Shown piece after piece: positions 16,210 through 24,455 of a stretch of DNA of 64,000 nucleotides. This stretch comes from Pseudohalioglobus lutimaris (GTDB lineage Bacteria; Pseudomonadota; Gammaproteobacteria; Pseudomonadales; Halieaceae): assembly GCF_002866825.1 (NCBI RefSeq), contig NZ_PKUS01000005.1, forward strand, positions 62,001 through 126,000, in the 5' to 3' direction. Under the pieces are notes generated by a model, which saw nothing but the letters and a program-made list of their open reading frames with translations, was not told the DNA's origin and searched no databases. Positions within the stretch are counted from its first letter, which is position 1. Every line of letters begins with the position of its first letter. A program made the position numbers and the translations under genes.

Positions 16210-17556
16210 ATGAAGCTCAAACTGACTGTGCTTTGCCGAATACTGAGTGGCGTCTGTATGACGGCTCTTCTGTCCACCAGCGCTGCGGCACAGGACAGCG
16301 CCGAACCAGGCACGCTGATCGCTGGCGCGAGGATATTCGACGGCGTCCGGAAGGAACTCATCGACGGCCAGGACGTACTCATACAAGACGGCCTGATTGC
16401 TGCCATCGGGGAAGGTCTCGATGTGCCGGAGGGGACGACGATTATTGACGCCGGTGGCCGCGTTATGACGCCAGGACTGGCAGATATGCACGCGCATCTG
16501 ATGTTGCAGATGCCTTTCGGCGTGGGCTTTACATCGGACCGTGAGTACTGGGCCTATGTCGCCTCGACAGTCGCTGAGCAGTACCTGATGCAGGGTTTTA
16601 CCACGGTGCGGGAGCTTAGCGGTAACTCTTTTTCCCTGAAGCGGGCGATCGATGAAGGCATTCTGAAAGGGCCGCGCGTGTACCCGTCAGGGCCGATGAT
16701 TTCGCAAACATCAGGGCACTCCGATCATCGCACGGACGCCCAGAGGCCGGCGACACTCGAGTTCGAACCGAGCGTGCCGATGAAGTACTTCCACGTCGCG
16801 GTTGCTGACGGGCGCGACGAAATACTGAAGACGGTGCGCGAAGTGCTGCGCCGCCGCGCATCGCAGATCAAGATCGCCGTGGGTGGCGGCACCGGGTCCT
16901 ATGCTGATCCGCTGGACACCACCCAGTACACTGCCGATGAAATTCGCGCTGCCGTGGAGGCCGCGAGCGACTGGAACACTTACGTTACCGCGCATGTATA
17001 CAACTCCGAGGGCATAATTCGCGCCGTGGAGAATGGCGTGAAGTCCATTGAGCACGGCAACCTGATCAACGAAAAAGCCCTGCGCCTGATGAAGAAACAC
17101 GACGTCTGGCTTTCGCCCCAGGTTATCGTCTATACCTTCCACCCGGCGGGCTTTAACGACGAAATGAAAGCCAGACACGACGCCGCCTACGAGGGCATAG
17201 ACCAGATGTTCACCATGGCGAAGGAAATCGGCTTTGAGAACATCGTGTTTGGCACGGACATCATCACGTCCCCGGCAATGATCGCCCGCGCGAATGAAGA
17301 ATTCACACTTCGGAGAAAGTGGTTTGATAATGCTGAAATCCTTCGCCAGGCGACTTCAAAGGCTGGGAAGTTGCTGGCCTTGTCCGGACCGCGTAATCCC
17401 TATCCGGGTAAGCTGGGCGTAATCGAGGAGGGCGCGCATGCCGATCTTCTTTTGATCGAGGGTAATCCCCTCGAAGATATATCAGTTATGACTCAGTACG
17501 AGGAAAAGTTTGACCTCATCATGAAGGGTGGAGCTATTTTCAAGAACACGCTTTGA
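16210..17556 (+). CDS. Exported metal-dependent amidohydrolase (imidazolonepropionase-like)
   Basis: The 448 residues begin with a signal peptide (LSGVCMTALLSTSAAAQ), so this amidohydrolase works in the periplasm. The metal site is visible: DMHAHL, the two histidines of TAHVYN and SIEHGN, and the aspartate of FGTDII. IKIAVGGGTG stands where the carboxylated lysine strand lies. GKLGVIEEGAHADLLLIEGN is the standard C-terminal block. It ends the catabolic island, 157 bp after the S33 hydrolase. Such enzymes cleave cyclic amides, dipeptides or other C-N bonds. Paired with an S33 hydrolase it suggests the substrate carries an amide or peptide-like linkage. No firm substrate assignment is possible. 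Confidence 0.88.
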   Translation: MKLKLTVLCRILSGVCMTALLSTSAAAQDSAEPGTLIAGARIFDGVRKELIDGQDVLIQDGLIAAIGEGLDVPEGTTIIDAGGRVMTPGLADMHAHLMLQMPFGVGFTSDREYWAYVASTVAEQYLMQGFTTVRELSGNSFSLKRAIDEGILKGPRVYPSGPMISQTSGHSDHRTDAQRPATLEFEPSVPMKYFHVAVADGRDEILKTVREVLRRRASQIKIAVGGGTGSYADPLDTTQYTADEIRAAVEAASDWNTYVTAHVYNSEGIIRAVENGVKSIEHGNLINEKALRLMKKHDVWLSPQVIVYTFHPAGFNDEMKARHDAAYEGIDQMFTMAKEIGFENIVFGTDIITSPAMIARANEEFTLRRKWFDNAEILRQATSKAGKLLALSGPRNPYPGKLGVIEEGAHADLLLIEGNPLEDISVMTQYEEKFDLIMKGGAIFKNTL

Positions 17557-17641
17557 GCTTTTCCTGACAAATACACTCGAGCAATATCCAGAATGGGGCG
17601 TACCTGGCCTGTTGGGTGTAAGGTGTTTGGTCGGGAGGCGC

Positions 17642-17711
17642 TATACTGATATCACTTGGCTTGCATTTTGGCGCTAATATTTCTGCCCGTAACACTAGAG
17701 CGAGTGCAAGC
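17642..17711 (+). promoter_or_regulatory. Candidate -10 and leader stem of the 5-FCL gene
   Basis: TATACT at 17642-17647 could be a -10 box, without a convincing -35. Downstream, GCTTGCA (17659-17665) and TGCAAGC (17705-17711) can close a stem, with an inner CGCT/AGCG pairing. In many gammaproteobacteria 6S RNA lies before this gene, but the 183-bp gap lacks recognisable 6S features, so only a structured leader is proposed. Confidence 0.3.
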
Positions 17712-17739
17712 TTAGATTGCCGATACCCATGGTAGCGTT

Positions 17740-18447
17740 ATGAGCGACGATTCGGAAAAGTTTCAGGGTACGGGCCGGTTCTCCTCTCCGCCGTGTCTTG
17801 CAGCCGAGATTGCACCGGACTATTTCGACCCCCTGGCAGTTGACCCCGAACAGGCCCGCGATGTGGCGCGCTGGCGCAAGGCGGAACGTGTTCGCCTGGG
17901 AAAGGCCCGTGCGTCCATGTCGGTCGAAGAGCGCAGTGCCGCGACCGGAATGCTGACAGAATGCGTTCGAACTGCGCTGTATGACCGCTGCTGCGATGTG
18001 CGTGGCGTTGTCTTGTCGTTCTACTGGCCAATCCGGGGTGAGCCAGACCTGCGGCCATTGATGCGGGAGTTGCATGGAGCGGGTATGAACATCGTTCTCC
18101 CGGTGGTAGAGACCAGGGCGGCCCCACTCGTCTTTCGCTTGTGGACACCAGAAACGAGAATGCTTCGCGACCAATGGCAAATCCCTGTGCCACCGCCGGA
18201 CGCGCCTGGCCTTGTGCCCGAGATCGTGTTGGCACCCCTGGTCGGTTGGACCGACAACGGATATCGCCTTGGAAATGGCGGTGGCTACTTTGATCGTACC
18301 CTGGCCGCGTTAACGCCTAGACCCTTGCTCATCGGTATCGGATTTGAATCCGCTCGGCTGCCTACGATCTATCCGCAACCTCACGACATTCCTCTTGACC
18401 TGATACTCACGGAGGCAGGTGAGCGCTGCAACCATACCAATGAGTGA
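17740..18447 (+). CDS. 5-formyltetrahydrofolate cyclo-ligase family protein
   Basis: The 235-residue protein shows the cyclo-ligase signature near the C-terminus: GYRLGNGGGYFDRTLA (the G-x-G-G-G-Y-Y/F-D ATP/folate loop), followed by IGIGFESARLP and PHDIPLDLILTEAG. The N-terminal half has the R-x3-R-x3-LG basic pattern (RWRKAERVRLGKAR). The enzyme converts 5-formyl-THF to 5,10-methenyl-THF with ATP. It is longer than typical 5-FCL (about 180-200) because of a 40-residue N-terminal extension (FSSPPCLAAEIAPDYFDPLA) of unknown role. It is probably monocistronic. Confidence 0.9.
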   Translation: MSDDSEKFQGTGRFSSPPCLAAEIAPDYFDPLAVDPEQARDVARWRKAERVRLGKARASMSVEERSAATGMLTECVRTALYDRCCDVRGVVLSFYWPIRGEPDLRPLMRELHGAGMNIVLPVVETRAAPLVFRLWTPETRMLRDQWQIPVPPPDAPGLVPEIVLAPLVGWTDNGYRLGNGGGYFDRTLAALTPRPLLIGIGFESARLPTIYPQPHDIPLDLILTEAGERCNHTNE

Positions 18448-18584
18448 AGCCGACCGTAGAAGATTTACCTCGTGAACCCTCCCAGCTACCCAATCACTGC
18501 GTCTATGCATAGTTGAGCTCCCAGGCAATCCATCTATGGATGCCGTATTGAATGAACTGCCAGGTTTACCCATGTGCAAACCTG

Positions 18585-18604
18585 CGCGGGATGACGCGGG
18601 ATGA
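18585..18604. repeat. 10-bp tandem duplication
   Basis: CGCGGGATGA occurs twice in a row in the gap between the 5-FCL gene and the Fur-controlled receptor. No function is apparent. Confidence 0.8.
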
Positions 18605-18633
18605 CAGGGTGCAGTCCGCCTTTCCTATCGTAA

Positions 18634-18648
18634 TAAGAATAATTCTCA
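18634..18648 (+). promoter_or_regulatory. Fur box 1 (7-1-7, one mismatch)
   Basis: TAAGAAT-A-ATTCTCA is a 7-1-7 inverted repeat with a single mismatch from full symmetry. It lies 20 bp upstream of the perfect box and about 75 bp before the receptor start. Confidence 0.7.
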
Positions 18649-18667
18649 AAGACGATTGTAATCTAGA

Positions 18668-18682
18668 TGATAATCATTATCA
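18668..18682 (+). promoter_or_regulatory. Fur box 2 (perfect 7-1-7)
   Basis: TGATAAT-C-ATTATCA is a perfect copy of the canonical 7-1-7 Fur operator, 40 bp before the receptor start. Together with box 1 it indicates iron repression of the receptor and its thioredoxin-like neighbour. Confidence 0.92.
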
Positions 18683-18721
18683 TTAATAGGAGTTTGGGAA
18701 CCACTTCACGGAGATAAAACC

Positions 18722-20848
18722 TTGTTCAAGTTTGCACTCGCGCCAGTGGCACTGCTGGTAACTGCCGGAAATCTGGCCATCGCGCAGCAAGACTTCCCCG
18801 CGTCCGACGACGCTGCTGCACCGCCCTTGGAAGAAATCCTGGTCACGGGGGTTCGCCAGCGGATGTACCAGGCCGGCACCTTGCTGGACGCCATCCAGAA
18901 AACCGAAGTGGTCGACGAAGCACTGATCAAGTCCATGCAGGCCGTGAACCTAACCCAGGCTATCCAGAATTCACCGGGCGTGCGGGTGTCCAACGAATGC
19001 TCCATGTGTGGTGTCAAACGGATCATGCTCAACGGCATGCGCGGTGAGCACTCGACTATTCTTACTGACGGTATTCCGCTGCACACGATGATGGCAGGCT
19101 ATTACGCTGTCGACGCCCTGGCCACTACCGGTGTTGAGCGTATCGAGGTAGCCCGTGGTGCCGGAGCGTCTCTGCTGGCCCCTGAGGCTATTGGCGGAAC
19201 CATCAATGTGGTCTCCAAGGAACCACAGGAAACCGGTTTCAACCTGAATATGTCCATGGAGGATGATGATTCCTACCTGGTTGGCATGATGGGCACCCTG
19301 GTAAGCGATGACGAACGCACACGATCAAGTCTGGTCATCCAGGACGATAAACACCATCAGTTGGATGGCGACGACAATGGCGTCAGCGAGGCCCCGCTGC
19401 AGCAAAACACCAATTACGTGGCTCGCCTTTCTCATGATTTCACCGACGTCGATAACGTGGTCCTGCGCGTCGGTTACACCGATTCAGAAATATTCGGTGG
19501 GCCCCAGGATTCGGACATCGGCGAGGCTCGCCGTAGCTTCCGCGATGACCCTACGGAATCCGGGCATCTCTTCGCCAACGACGATGTGCGCGAGGCGTTT
19601 ATCGGCAAGCCCTGGGAGACTACCGAGTGGATTGATACACAGCGCACCGAAGCTTCCGTCAACTGGCTGCACGAATTCAGCACAAGCTACAACGCGGCCC
19701 TGTCTGTGGCCTGGTCCCGGCATGAGCAGGACAGCTTCTATGAGGGTTTCGATTATTCTGCCACGGATGAGCTTTATTACCTCGATTTACGCAACAACTA
19801 TGTCATCAACGAGCAGCATATGCTGACCTTTGGCATAGACAGTCGCGATGAGGAAATGCGCTCGGACTCGGTGGCCGGCTCGGCGAGCGAGAACTACGTT
19901 GAAGACAGCTTCGACTACCGGGTTTGGGGTGTCTATCTACAGGATACCTGGGATGTGAGCGATTCGCTGAAGCTTTCGCTGGCAGTTCGCGTGGATACCG
20001 CCAGGGCAGACTTTGTCGCGCCGGAGAAACCCGGTACCGAGATTAACGAGAGTGTCATCGCGCCCAGGGCAGATCTGCGCTACCTGCACAACGAGCAGTG
20101 GACATCGCGGGTGTCAGTGGGGCGCGGTTATCGCGCGCCGCTGTCTTTCTTCGAAACAGATCACGGTATCCTCGACGCCGGGGATGGCTTTGCCATTGAT
20201 ATCGATGAGCTCGAAGAATCCCTGTCTGCAACCTATGCCCTGAGCTTTGAGGGCGAGGCCCTGAGTTCAACCCTGTCCCTGGCCTACACCGAGGTGGACA
20301 ACCTGGCCTCACTGGGCGAAACGGACGAGGGTACACCTCTGCTTACGCAGATGGAGGAGACTGCCGCAGTCGCCGCCGGAGATATCGCAGTGGGCTACAG
20401 GGTCAATGATTACCTCACCCTGGGTGCTGCACTGGAGACGTACGATTACGACGACGTATTCAAGGAGTCCTTCGCTATAGCACCCGTCGAGGAGCGCGCT
20501 GTGCTCATGGCGGACTTTAACTACGGGTCATGGATGTTCTACAGCAGCGCGAGTTGGACTGGCAGCCGCAACCTGGCGGACTACGGGTATGAGGCGTACA
20601 ACGTCTTTGACTCGGACCCGAAAAGCACCCGGGCCGATTCCTACTGGACAATCGACATGAAGCTGACCTACGACGTCTCGCCATCGCTGTCGCTTTATGT
20701 AGGCGGCAATAATCTTACAGACTATACCCAGGTGGACGACGCCGAAACGCCGTTGTTCTGGGACCTCAGCGGGGCCTATGACGTTGCCTACATCTACGGT
20801 CCCCTGCGCGGCCGGGAGTACTACGTGGGCATGGAGTGGAGCCTTTAG
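18722..20848 (+). CDS. Fur-regulated TonB-dependent receptor with CxxC in the plug
   Basis: The 708 residues start at TTG with GGAG 8 bp upstream. A signal peptide ends at AIAQ, followed by the TonB box EEILVTGVRQR. The plug (about 50-160) contains NECSMCGVKRIMLNGMRGEH, with Cys93 and Cys96 just where the first plug strand leads to LTDGIPLH and VERIEVARGAGASLLAPEAI. A barrel ends in YYVGMEWSL. Two cysteines in a receptor plug are rare, and some metal-uptake receptors use plug cysteines or methionines for binding. The tandem Fur boxes mean iron-responsive expression. Substrate candidates are an iron chelate or another transition metal. The next gene, 2 bp downstream, encodes an exported thioredoxin-like protein that could keep this pair reduced. 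The last point is inference. Confidence 0.9.
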   Translation: MFKFALAPVALLVTAGNLAIAQQDFPASDDAAAPPLEEILVTGVRQRMYQAGTLLDAIQKTEVVDEALIKSMQAVNLTQAIQNSPGVRVSNECSMCGVKRIMLNGMRGEHSTILTDGIPLHTMMAGYYAVDALATTGVERIEVARGAGASLLAPEAIGGTINVVSKEPQETGFNLNMSMEDDDSYLVGMMGTLVSDDERTRSSLVIQDDKHHQLDGDDNGVSEAPLQQNTNYVARLSHDFTDVDNVVLRVGYTDSEIFGGPQDSDIGEARRSFRDDPTESGHLFANDDVREAFIGKPWETTEWIDTQRTEASVNWLHEFSTSYNAALSVAWSRHEQDSFYEGFDYSATDELYYLDLRNNYVINEQHMLTFGIDSRDEEMRSDSVAGSASENYVEDSFDYRVWGVYLQDTWDVSDSLKLSLAVRVDTARADFVAPEKPGTEINESVIAPRADLRYLHNEQWTSRVSVGRGYRAPLSFFETDHGILDAGDGFAIDIDELEESLSATYALSFEGEALSSTLSLAYTEVDNLASLGETDEGTPLLTQMEETAAVAAGDIAVGYRVNDYLTLGAALETYDYDDVFKESFAIAPVEERAVLMADFNYGSWMFYSSASWTGSRNLADYGYEAYNVFDSDPKSTRADSYWTIDMKLTYDVSPSLSLYVGGNNLTDYTQVDDAETPLFWDLSGAYDVAYIYGPLRGREYYVGMEWSL

Positions 20849-20850
20849 GC

Positions 20851-21333
20851 ATGTCCTGGCTACGCTTACTCCCTCTGCTGTTCGCGCTGTCGGCCGTTGC
20901 CGATGAGCCGGGCTCGCTGCTGGATTTCGAACTGCGCAGCCTCGGAGAACCCGGGCGCCATTCACTCGATCAATACCAGGGGGCACCACTGCTACTGATG
21001 TTCTTCGAGCCGGAATGCAGCTGGTGTTACCGCCAGTTTAAAGTGCTGAACAAGCTCTATGCGCAGTGCCCGGGCGAGTTCAGGCCGGTGGCCGTGGGTG
21101 TGAACGGCTCGCGCCGGGAATTGCTCGCTGAATACCGGAGAGTCAGGCCCGCGTTCCCGGCCTACCAGGCCAGCAGCAAATTGCTGGCCGCCATTGGTGG
21201 CGTCCCCGCCACCCCCTTCACACTAATGGCCGATGGCAGCGGGAAACCCCTGGGCTGGTTGCGCGGATACATGCCTGAAGACGAGCTCAGGCCGCTTCTG
21301 CGGCAGCAGTTGAATATGGTTTGCCCGGCTTGA
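20851..21333 (+). CDS. Exported thioredoxin-like (TlpA/ResA-type) protein
   Basis: ATG at 20851 is chosen because the signal peptide (MSWLRLLPLLFALSAVA) begins there, 2 bp after the receptor stop, with GGAG inside the receptor gene's end. The 160 residues show a TlpA-type thioredoxin fold: DFELRSLGEPGRHSLDQYQG, then LLMFFEPECSWCYRQF with redox cysteines Cys56 and Cys59 (CSWC), and the cis-proline of GVPATPFTLM. It should be periplasmic and reduce or isomerise disulfides. Translational coupling with the Fur-controlled receptor argues for a shared task, either keeping the plug CxxC reduced or handling the imported metal ligand. Confidence 0.88.
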   Translation: MSWLRLLPLLFALSAVADEPGSLLDFELRSLGEPGRHSLDQYQGAPLLLMFFEPECSWCYRQFKVLNKLYAQCPGEFRPVAVGVNGSRRELLAEYRRVRPAFPAYQASSKLLAAIGGVPATPFTLMADGSGKPLGWLRGYMPEDELRPLLRQQLNMVCPA

Positions 21334-21574
21334 AGGGGGAGTGCCCCAGCCCTATCTCTTCTTCGTCGGGGCCTTCCTGAGCAGCCGTTGCAGCACTGAG
21401 CCCACATCCTCCCGGCGCTATTGACTCCGCCCTTGCCGGCCCCTGTTCAATGCAAATATCGACTCACAACAGCGGGTTGATATGACATATAATCCGCAGC
21501 TTTCCAGGGTTTGGTTGGTTTGGCGTCCAGTACAAACTGATGATCGAAATACAAGCGTAACGAGGAACTGTGTA

Positions 21575-22150
21575 ATGAAAAAACAACCGCTGGCATTCGC
21601 TTTAGTGGCGGTGTTTGTTTTGGCGGCCGGTGCGGTCTGTGCTGACGAACTGCAACAACGGGCCAACTCGATGTTCAAGGCCATTCCCAAGTATCCGCCG
21701 GCGATTGACGGCAATGAAATCACTGCAGCAAAGGTAGAGCTGGGTAAAATGCTGTTTTTTGAACCGCGTCTTTCAGCCAGCCATCTGATCAGCTGTAACA
21801 CATGTCACAATGTGGGCATGGGTGGTCATGACTATTTGCCCGTATCCATCGGCCACGGCTGGCAAAAAGGACCACGCAATTCTCCCACGGTGTTTAATGC
21901 AGTGTTTAACGCTGCCCAGTTCTGGGACGGCCGTGCTGCTGACCTGGCCGAACAAGCCAAGGGCCCGATTCAGGCCGGTGTAGAAATGGGCAGCACACCG
22001 CGCCCGGACGAAATGACCTCCACCACTGCACACTGCTTGCATGGTGATAAACGCCGCCGTGCATCCAGAGCCTTTCTGGATAGCACGTCGGCGATTTCAG
22101 TTTACCGGGCAACCTGGTTTAAGCTGCCGTTGCGATGGGAATTGGCGTGA
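21575..22150 (+). pseudogene. Truncated di-haem cytochrome c peroxidase (CcpA/MauG-like)
   Basis: From ATG 21575 (GAGG 9 bp upstream) a signal peptide (ALVAVFVLAAGAVCA) is followed by typical peroxidase text: KVELGKMLFFEPRLS, the first haem site CNTCH, then GWQKGPRNSPTVFNAVF, AAQFWDGRAADLAEQAKGP and AGVEMGSTP. Homology stops at about residue 145. The remaining 45 residues are low-complexity and unlike the family. Functional relatives have about 320-350 residues and a second CxxCH. Here the second haem and two thirds of the protein are gone, so this is a 3'-deleted pseudogene. An M48 protease gene begins 39 bp after the stop, so the deletion junction lies between about 22010 and 22189. Confidence 0.8.
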
Positions 22151-22189
22151 CAATCTGTGTATGGCATGAGCTACCGCGACTGAGAGAAC

Positions 22190-23779
22190 ATGAATAGACT
22201 GAGCATTAATTTCGCATGGACGGCGCTGAACCTGGCAGGGCGAGCACTTCTTTTGTCGCTTTGTGTCACGGCGATAGGCTGCGCGGTAAATCCCGTTACC
22301 GGCGAAAACGAGTTGTCGCTTGTTTCTGTTTCGCAGGAAATTGCTATTGGCGAACAGCAGTATGGGCCATCGCAGCAGTCGCAGGGCGGTCTGTACTATC
22401 TCGATCCCGGACTGCAGTCGTATGTTGCCGACGTTGGCATGAAACTGGCCAAGGTGAGCCATCAGCCCGATCTACCCTACGAATTTGTGGTGATTAACAG
22501 CGCCATTCCCAACGCCTGGGCATTGCCCGGCGGAAAGATCGCAGTGAACCGTGGTTTGTTGACCGAGTTGGAAGACGAGGCACAACTTGCTGCCGTACTC
22601 GGACATGAAATTGTACACGCCGCTGCACGTCACAGCGCGGCGCAAATGACGCGCGGCACCCTGGTGGGGCTGAGTGCACAGCTGGCGACTATCGCGGCGG
22701 CTAACTACGGTTATGGTGATCTGGGTAATTTGGCATCGCAGGTGGGCGGCGCGGCCATCATGGCAAAGTATGGCCGCGACGATGAACTCGAATCCGATGA
22801 CTACGGTATGCAGTATATGGCCAGGGCAGGTTATAACCCTGAAGCCGCAGTGGACCTGCAGGAAACATTCGTACGGCTCAGCAAGAACCGCGAGCAGGAT
22901 TTTATCAGTGGCCTGTTCGCGAGCCATCCACCGTCCAGCGAGAGGGTGGAGGCCAATAGGCAACGCGCAGCACAAATGCCAGGGGGAGAGCGTTTTCGGG
23001 AACGCTACCAGCAGCGCATCGCCCAGTTGAAGAGAGACGCGCCCGCGTACGAGGCCCAGGAAAAGGCCATGAGCGCACTCGAAGACAAAAATGCCGACGC
23101 GGCACTGAAATACCTGGATACAGCCGTCAAACTGCAGCCGGAGGAGGCGCAGTTCTGGGAAATGAGAGGCCATGCCTGGGCTATGAAGAAAAGCGAGCAG
23201 CAGGCGGAAAAAGCCTACTCTACAGCGACCAGAAAGAACCCCGACCTGTTCAGCCCCTGGCTGTACCGGGGTGTTACGCGTTATCGACAAGGTGAGTTGT
23301 CAGGCGCGCGAGATGATCTTGCCAGCAGTTACCGCTTACTGCCCACTGCCACCAGCGCCTATTATCTCGGTGACATTTTCCTGCAATTGGGTGGCGAGGA
23401 CGAGGCGGCAAAATATCTCAAACAGGCGATGAGAAGCAAGGACCGGGAACTGGCCATGGCAGCCTACAACAAGCTGGCCCTGATAGAGCTGGATGAGGCC
23501 CCGCACAAGTATATTGCCAGCCAGCCGTTTGTCGGCAAGGGCGGGTATCTCTTCATTGCGGTAAAGAACACCACCAGCTTTCCGGTTAAAGCCGTAAGGG
23601 TCGAGTTAGTGGATATGTCCAGCGCCGACACTGCCAGACGCAGTCAAGTGATTACCAGAGGTTTCTCCCTGGCTCCGGAGCAGCAAATCGAATTCAGTAC
23701 GGGCATCGGCCCTTTTCAGGATCCGCGGTCAGCGCAGCGGTTCCGCACCAGGGTGGTTGTAGCGCGTCATGCGAAGTGA
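22190..23779 (+). CDS. M48 family metalloprotease lipoprotein with TPR-like tail
   Basis: The 529 residues start with a lipoprotein signal, with Cys31 after AIG. The M48 domain holds the zinc motif HEIVH (139-143) in LAAVLGHEIVHAAARHSA and the later glutamate in DDELESDDYGMQYM. A loop (FASHPPSSERV) and the C-terminal half (about 270-430), with helical TPR-like repeats around FWEMRGHAWAMKKSEQQAEK, resemble BepA/YfgC-type periplasmic proteases, which monitor outer membrane protein assembly. The last 100 residues form an additional beta-rich domain (VRVELVDMSSADTA) not found in BepA. It should be anchored at the outer membrane facing the periplasm. Confidence 0.9.
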   Translation: MNRLSINFAWTALNLAGRALLLSLCVTAIGCAVNPVTGENELSLVSVSQEIAIGEQQYGPSQQSQGGLYYLDPGLQSYVADVGMKLAKVSHQPDLPYEFVVINSAIPNAWALPGGKIAVNRGLLTELEDEAQLAAVLGHEIVHAAARHSAAQMTRGTLVGLSAQLATIAAANYGYGDLGNLASQVGGAAIMAKYGRDDELESDDYGMQYMARAGYNPEAAVDLQETFVRLSKNREQDFISGLFASHPPSSERVEANRQRAAQMPGGERFRERYQQRIAQLKRDAPAYEAQEKAMSALEDKNADAALKYLDTAVKLQPEEAQFWEMRGHAWAMKKSEQQAEKAYSTATRKNPDLFSPWLYRGVTRYRQGELSGARDDLASSYRLLPTATSAYYLGDIFLQLGGEDEAAKYLKQAMRSKDRELAMAAYNKLALIELDEAPHKYIASQPFVGKGGYLFIAVKNTTSFPVKAVRVELVDMSSADTARRSQVITRGFSLAPEQQIEFSTGIGPFQDPRSAQRFRTRVVVARHAK

Positions 23780-23861
23780 ACCGCGCCGTCCAGGCAGCGG
23801 AGTCGCATCACCAGCCTGCCCAATCCTGAAAACACGTTTGGGGATGCGCGCTTGTTAAGTC

Positions 23862-24455
23862 CTACAGGCGTAGATCATCGAACTCACCCACGTTGATAAG
23901 GAATCGCTGCGCCGCGGTGGTCACACCAATACTGCTGGTAGCCTCGGCAATCTCACGCACGCTGTCGGCAATGGCAAGCCACCAGCGCATATGATCGGCA
24001 CTGAGGTTTGCTGCCACCGGGATAAGATCCCGCAGGATACTGAAGCTGACCCCTGCGGTTTTCTTGAGATTGCGCATGTCTTCCAGTTCAAGCTGCCTGT
24101 TGCTCAACTTTACGAACAGGGCCTGTACGGCCCTGGGGTCCTGCTCGAGGGCTGCCGAAGTGGCAGGTTCTGTGAATTCCTCCAGCAAGGCCACGTCGAG
24201 GTGGCTAAGGACTTCCCGTAGTGCGCCTCGCAGGCTCAGGCGCAGCTCATTTTTTCGTTCGCGCGCCAGCCGCAACTGGATGAGAGAGAATATGCCCACC
24301 AGGAAGAAGCCCTCAAGACAGAAGCCAATCAGCTCCGGAATCAGGTTGTCCTCAAAGGTGCCGGGGGCGCCGTGTCGCATCAACTGCGCAAAAAGGAAGA
24401 TGCCGCCCAGCCCGAATAGAACCAGGGGAGCGAACAATACCAGCCTATTCATCAT
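23862..24455 (-). CDS. Membrane protein of unknown function, partner of the upstream gene
   Basis: The 197-residue protein has two N-terminal membrane segments (LVLFAPLVLFGLGGIFLFAQ and LIGFCLEGFFLVGIFSLIQL) followed by a 130-residue soluble helical domain containing RNELRLSLRG-like charged helices and ALEQDPRAVQALFVKLSNRQ. I recognise no family. Its first codons overlap the end of the upstream gene (24445-24455), so translation is coupled and the two products probably work together. The topology suggests the soluble part is cytoplasmic, because the linker after the second segment is rich in arginine and lysine. Confidence 0.7.
   Translation of the reverse strand: MMNRLVLFAPLVLFGLGGIFLFAQLMRHGAPGTFEDNLIPELIGFCLEGFFLVGIFSLIQLRLARERKNELRLSLRGALREVLSHLDVALLEEFTEPATSAALEQDPRAVQALFVKLSNRQLELEDMRNLKKTAGVSFSILRDLIPVAANLSADHMRWWLAIADSVREIAEATSSIGVTTAAQRFLINVGEFDDLRL

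Noticed and set aside
17557-17739. Possible 6S RNA gene before 5-FCL
   Set aside because: The terminal closing stem and central bubble of 6S RNA could not be recognised. Kept only as a leader-structure finding.
22010-22150. Possible mobile-element remnant at the end of the truncated peroxidase
   Set aside because: No inverted repeats, target duplication or transposase-like translation could be seen in any frame.
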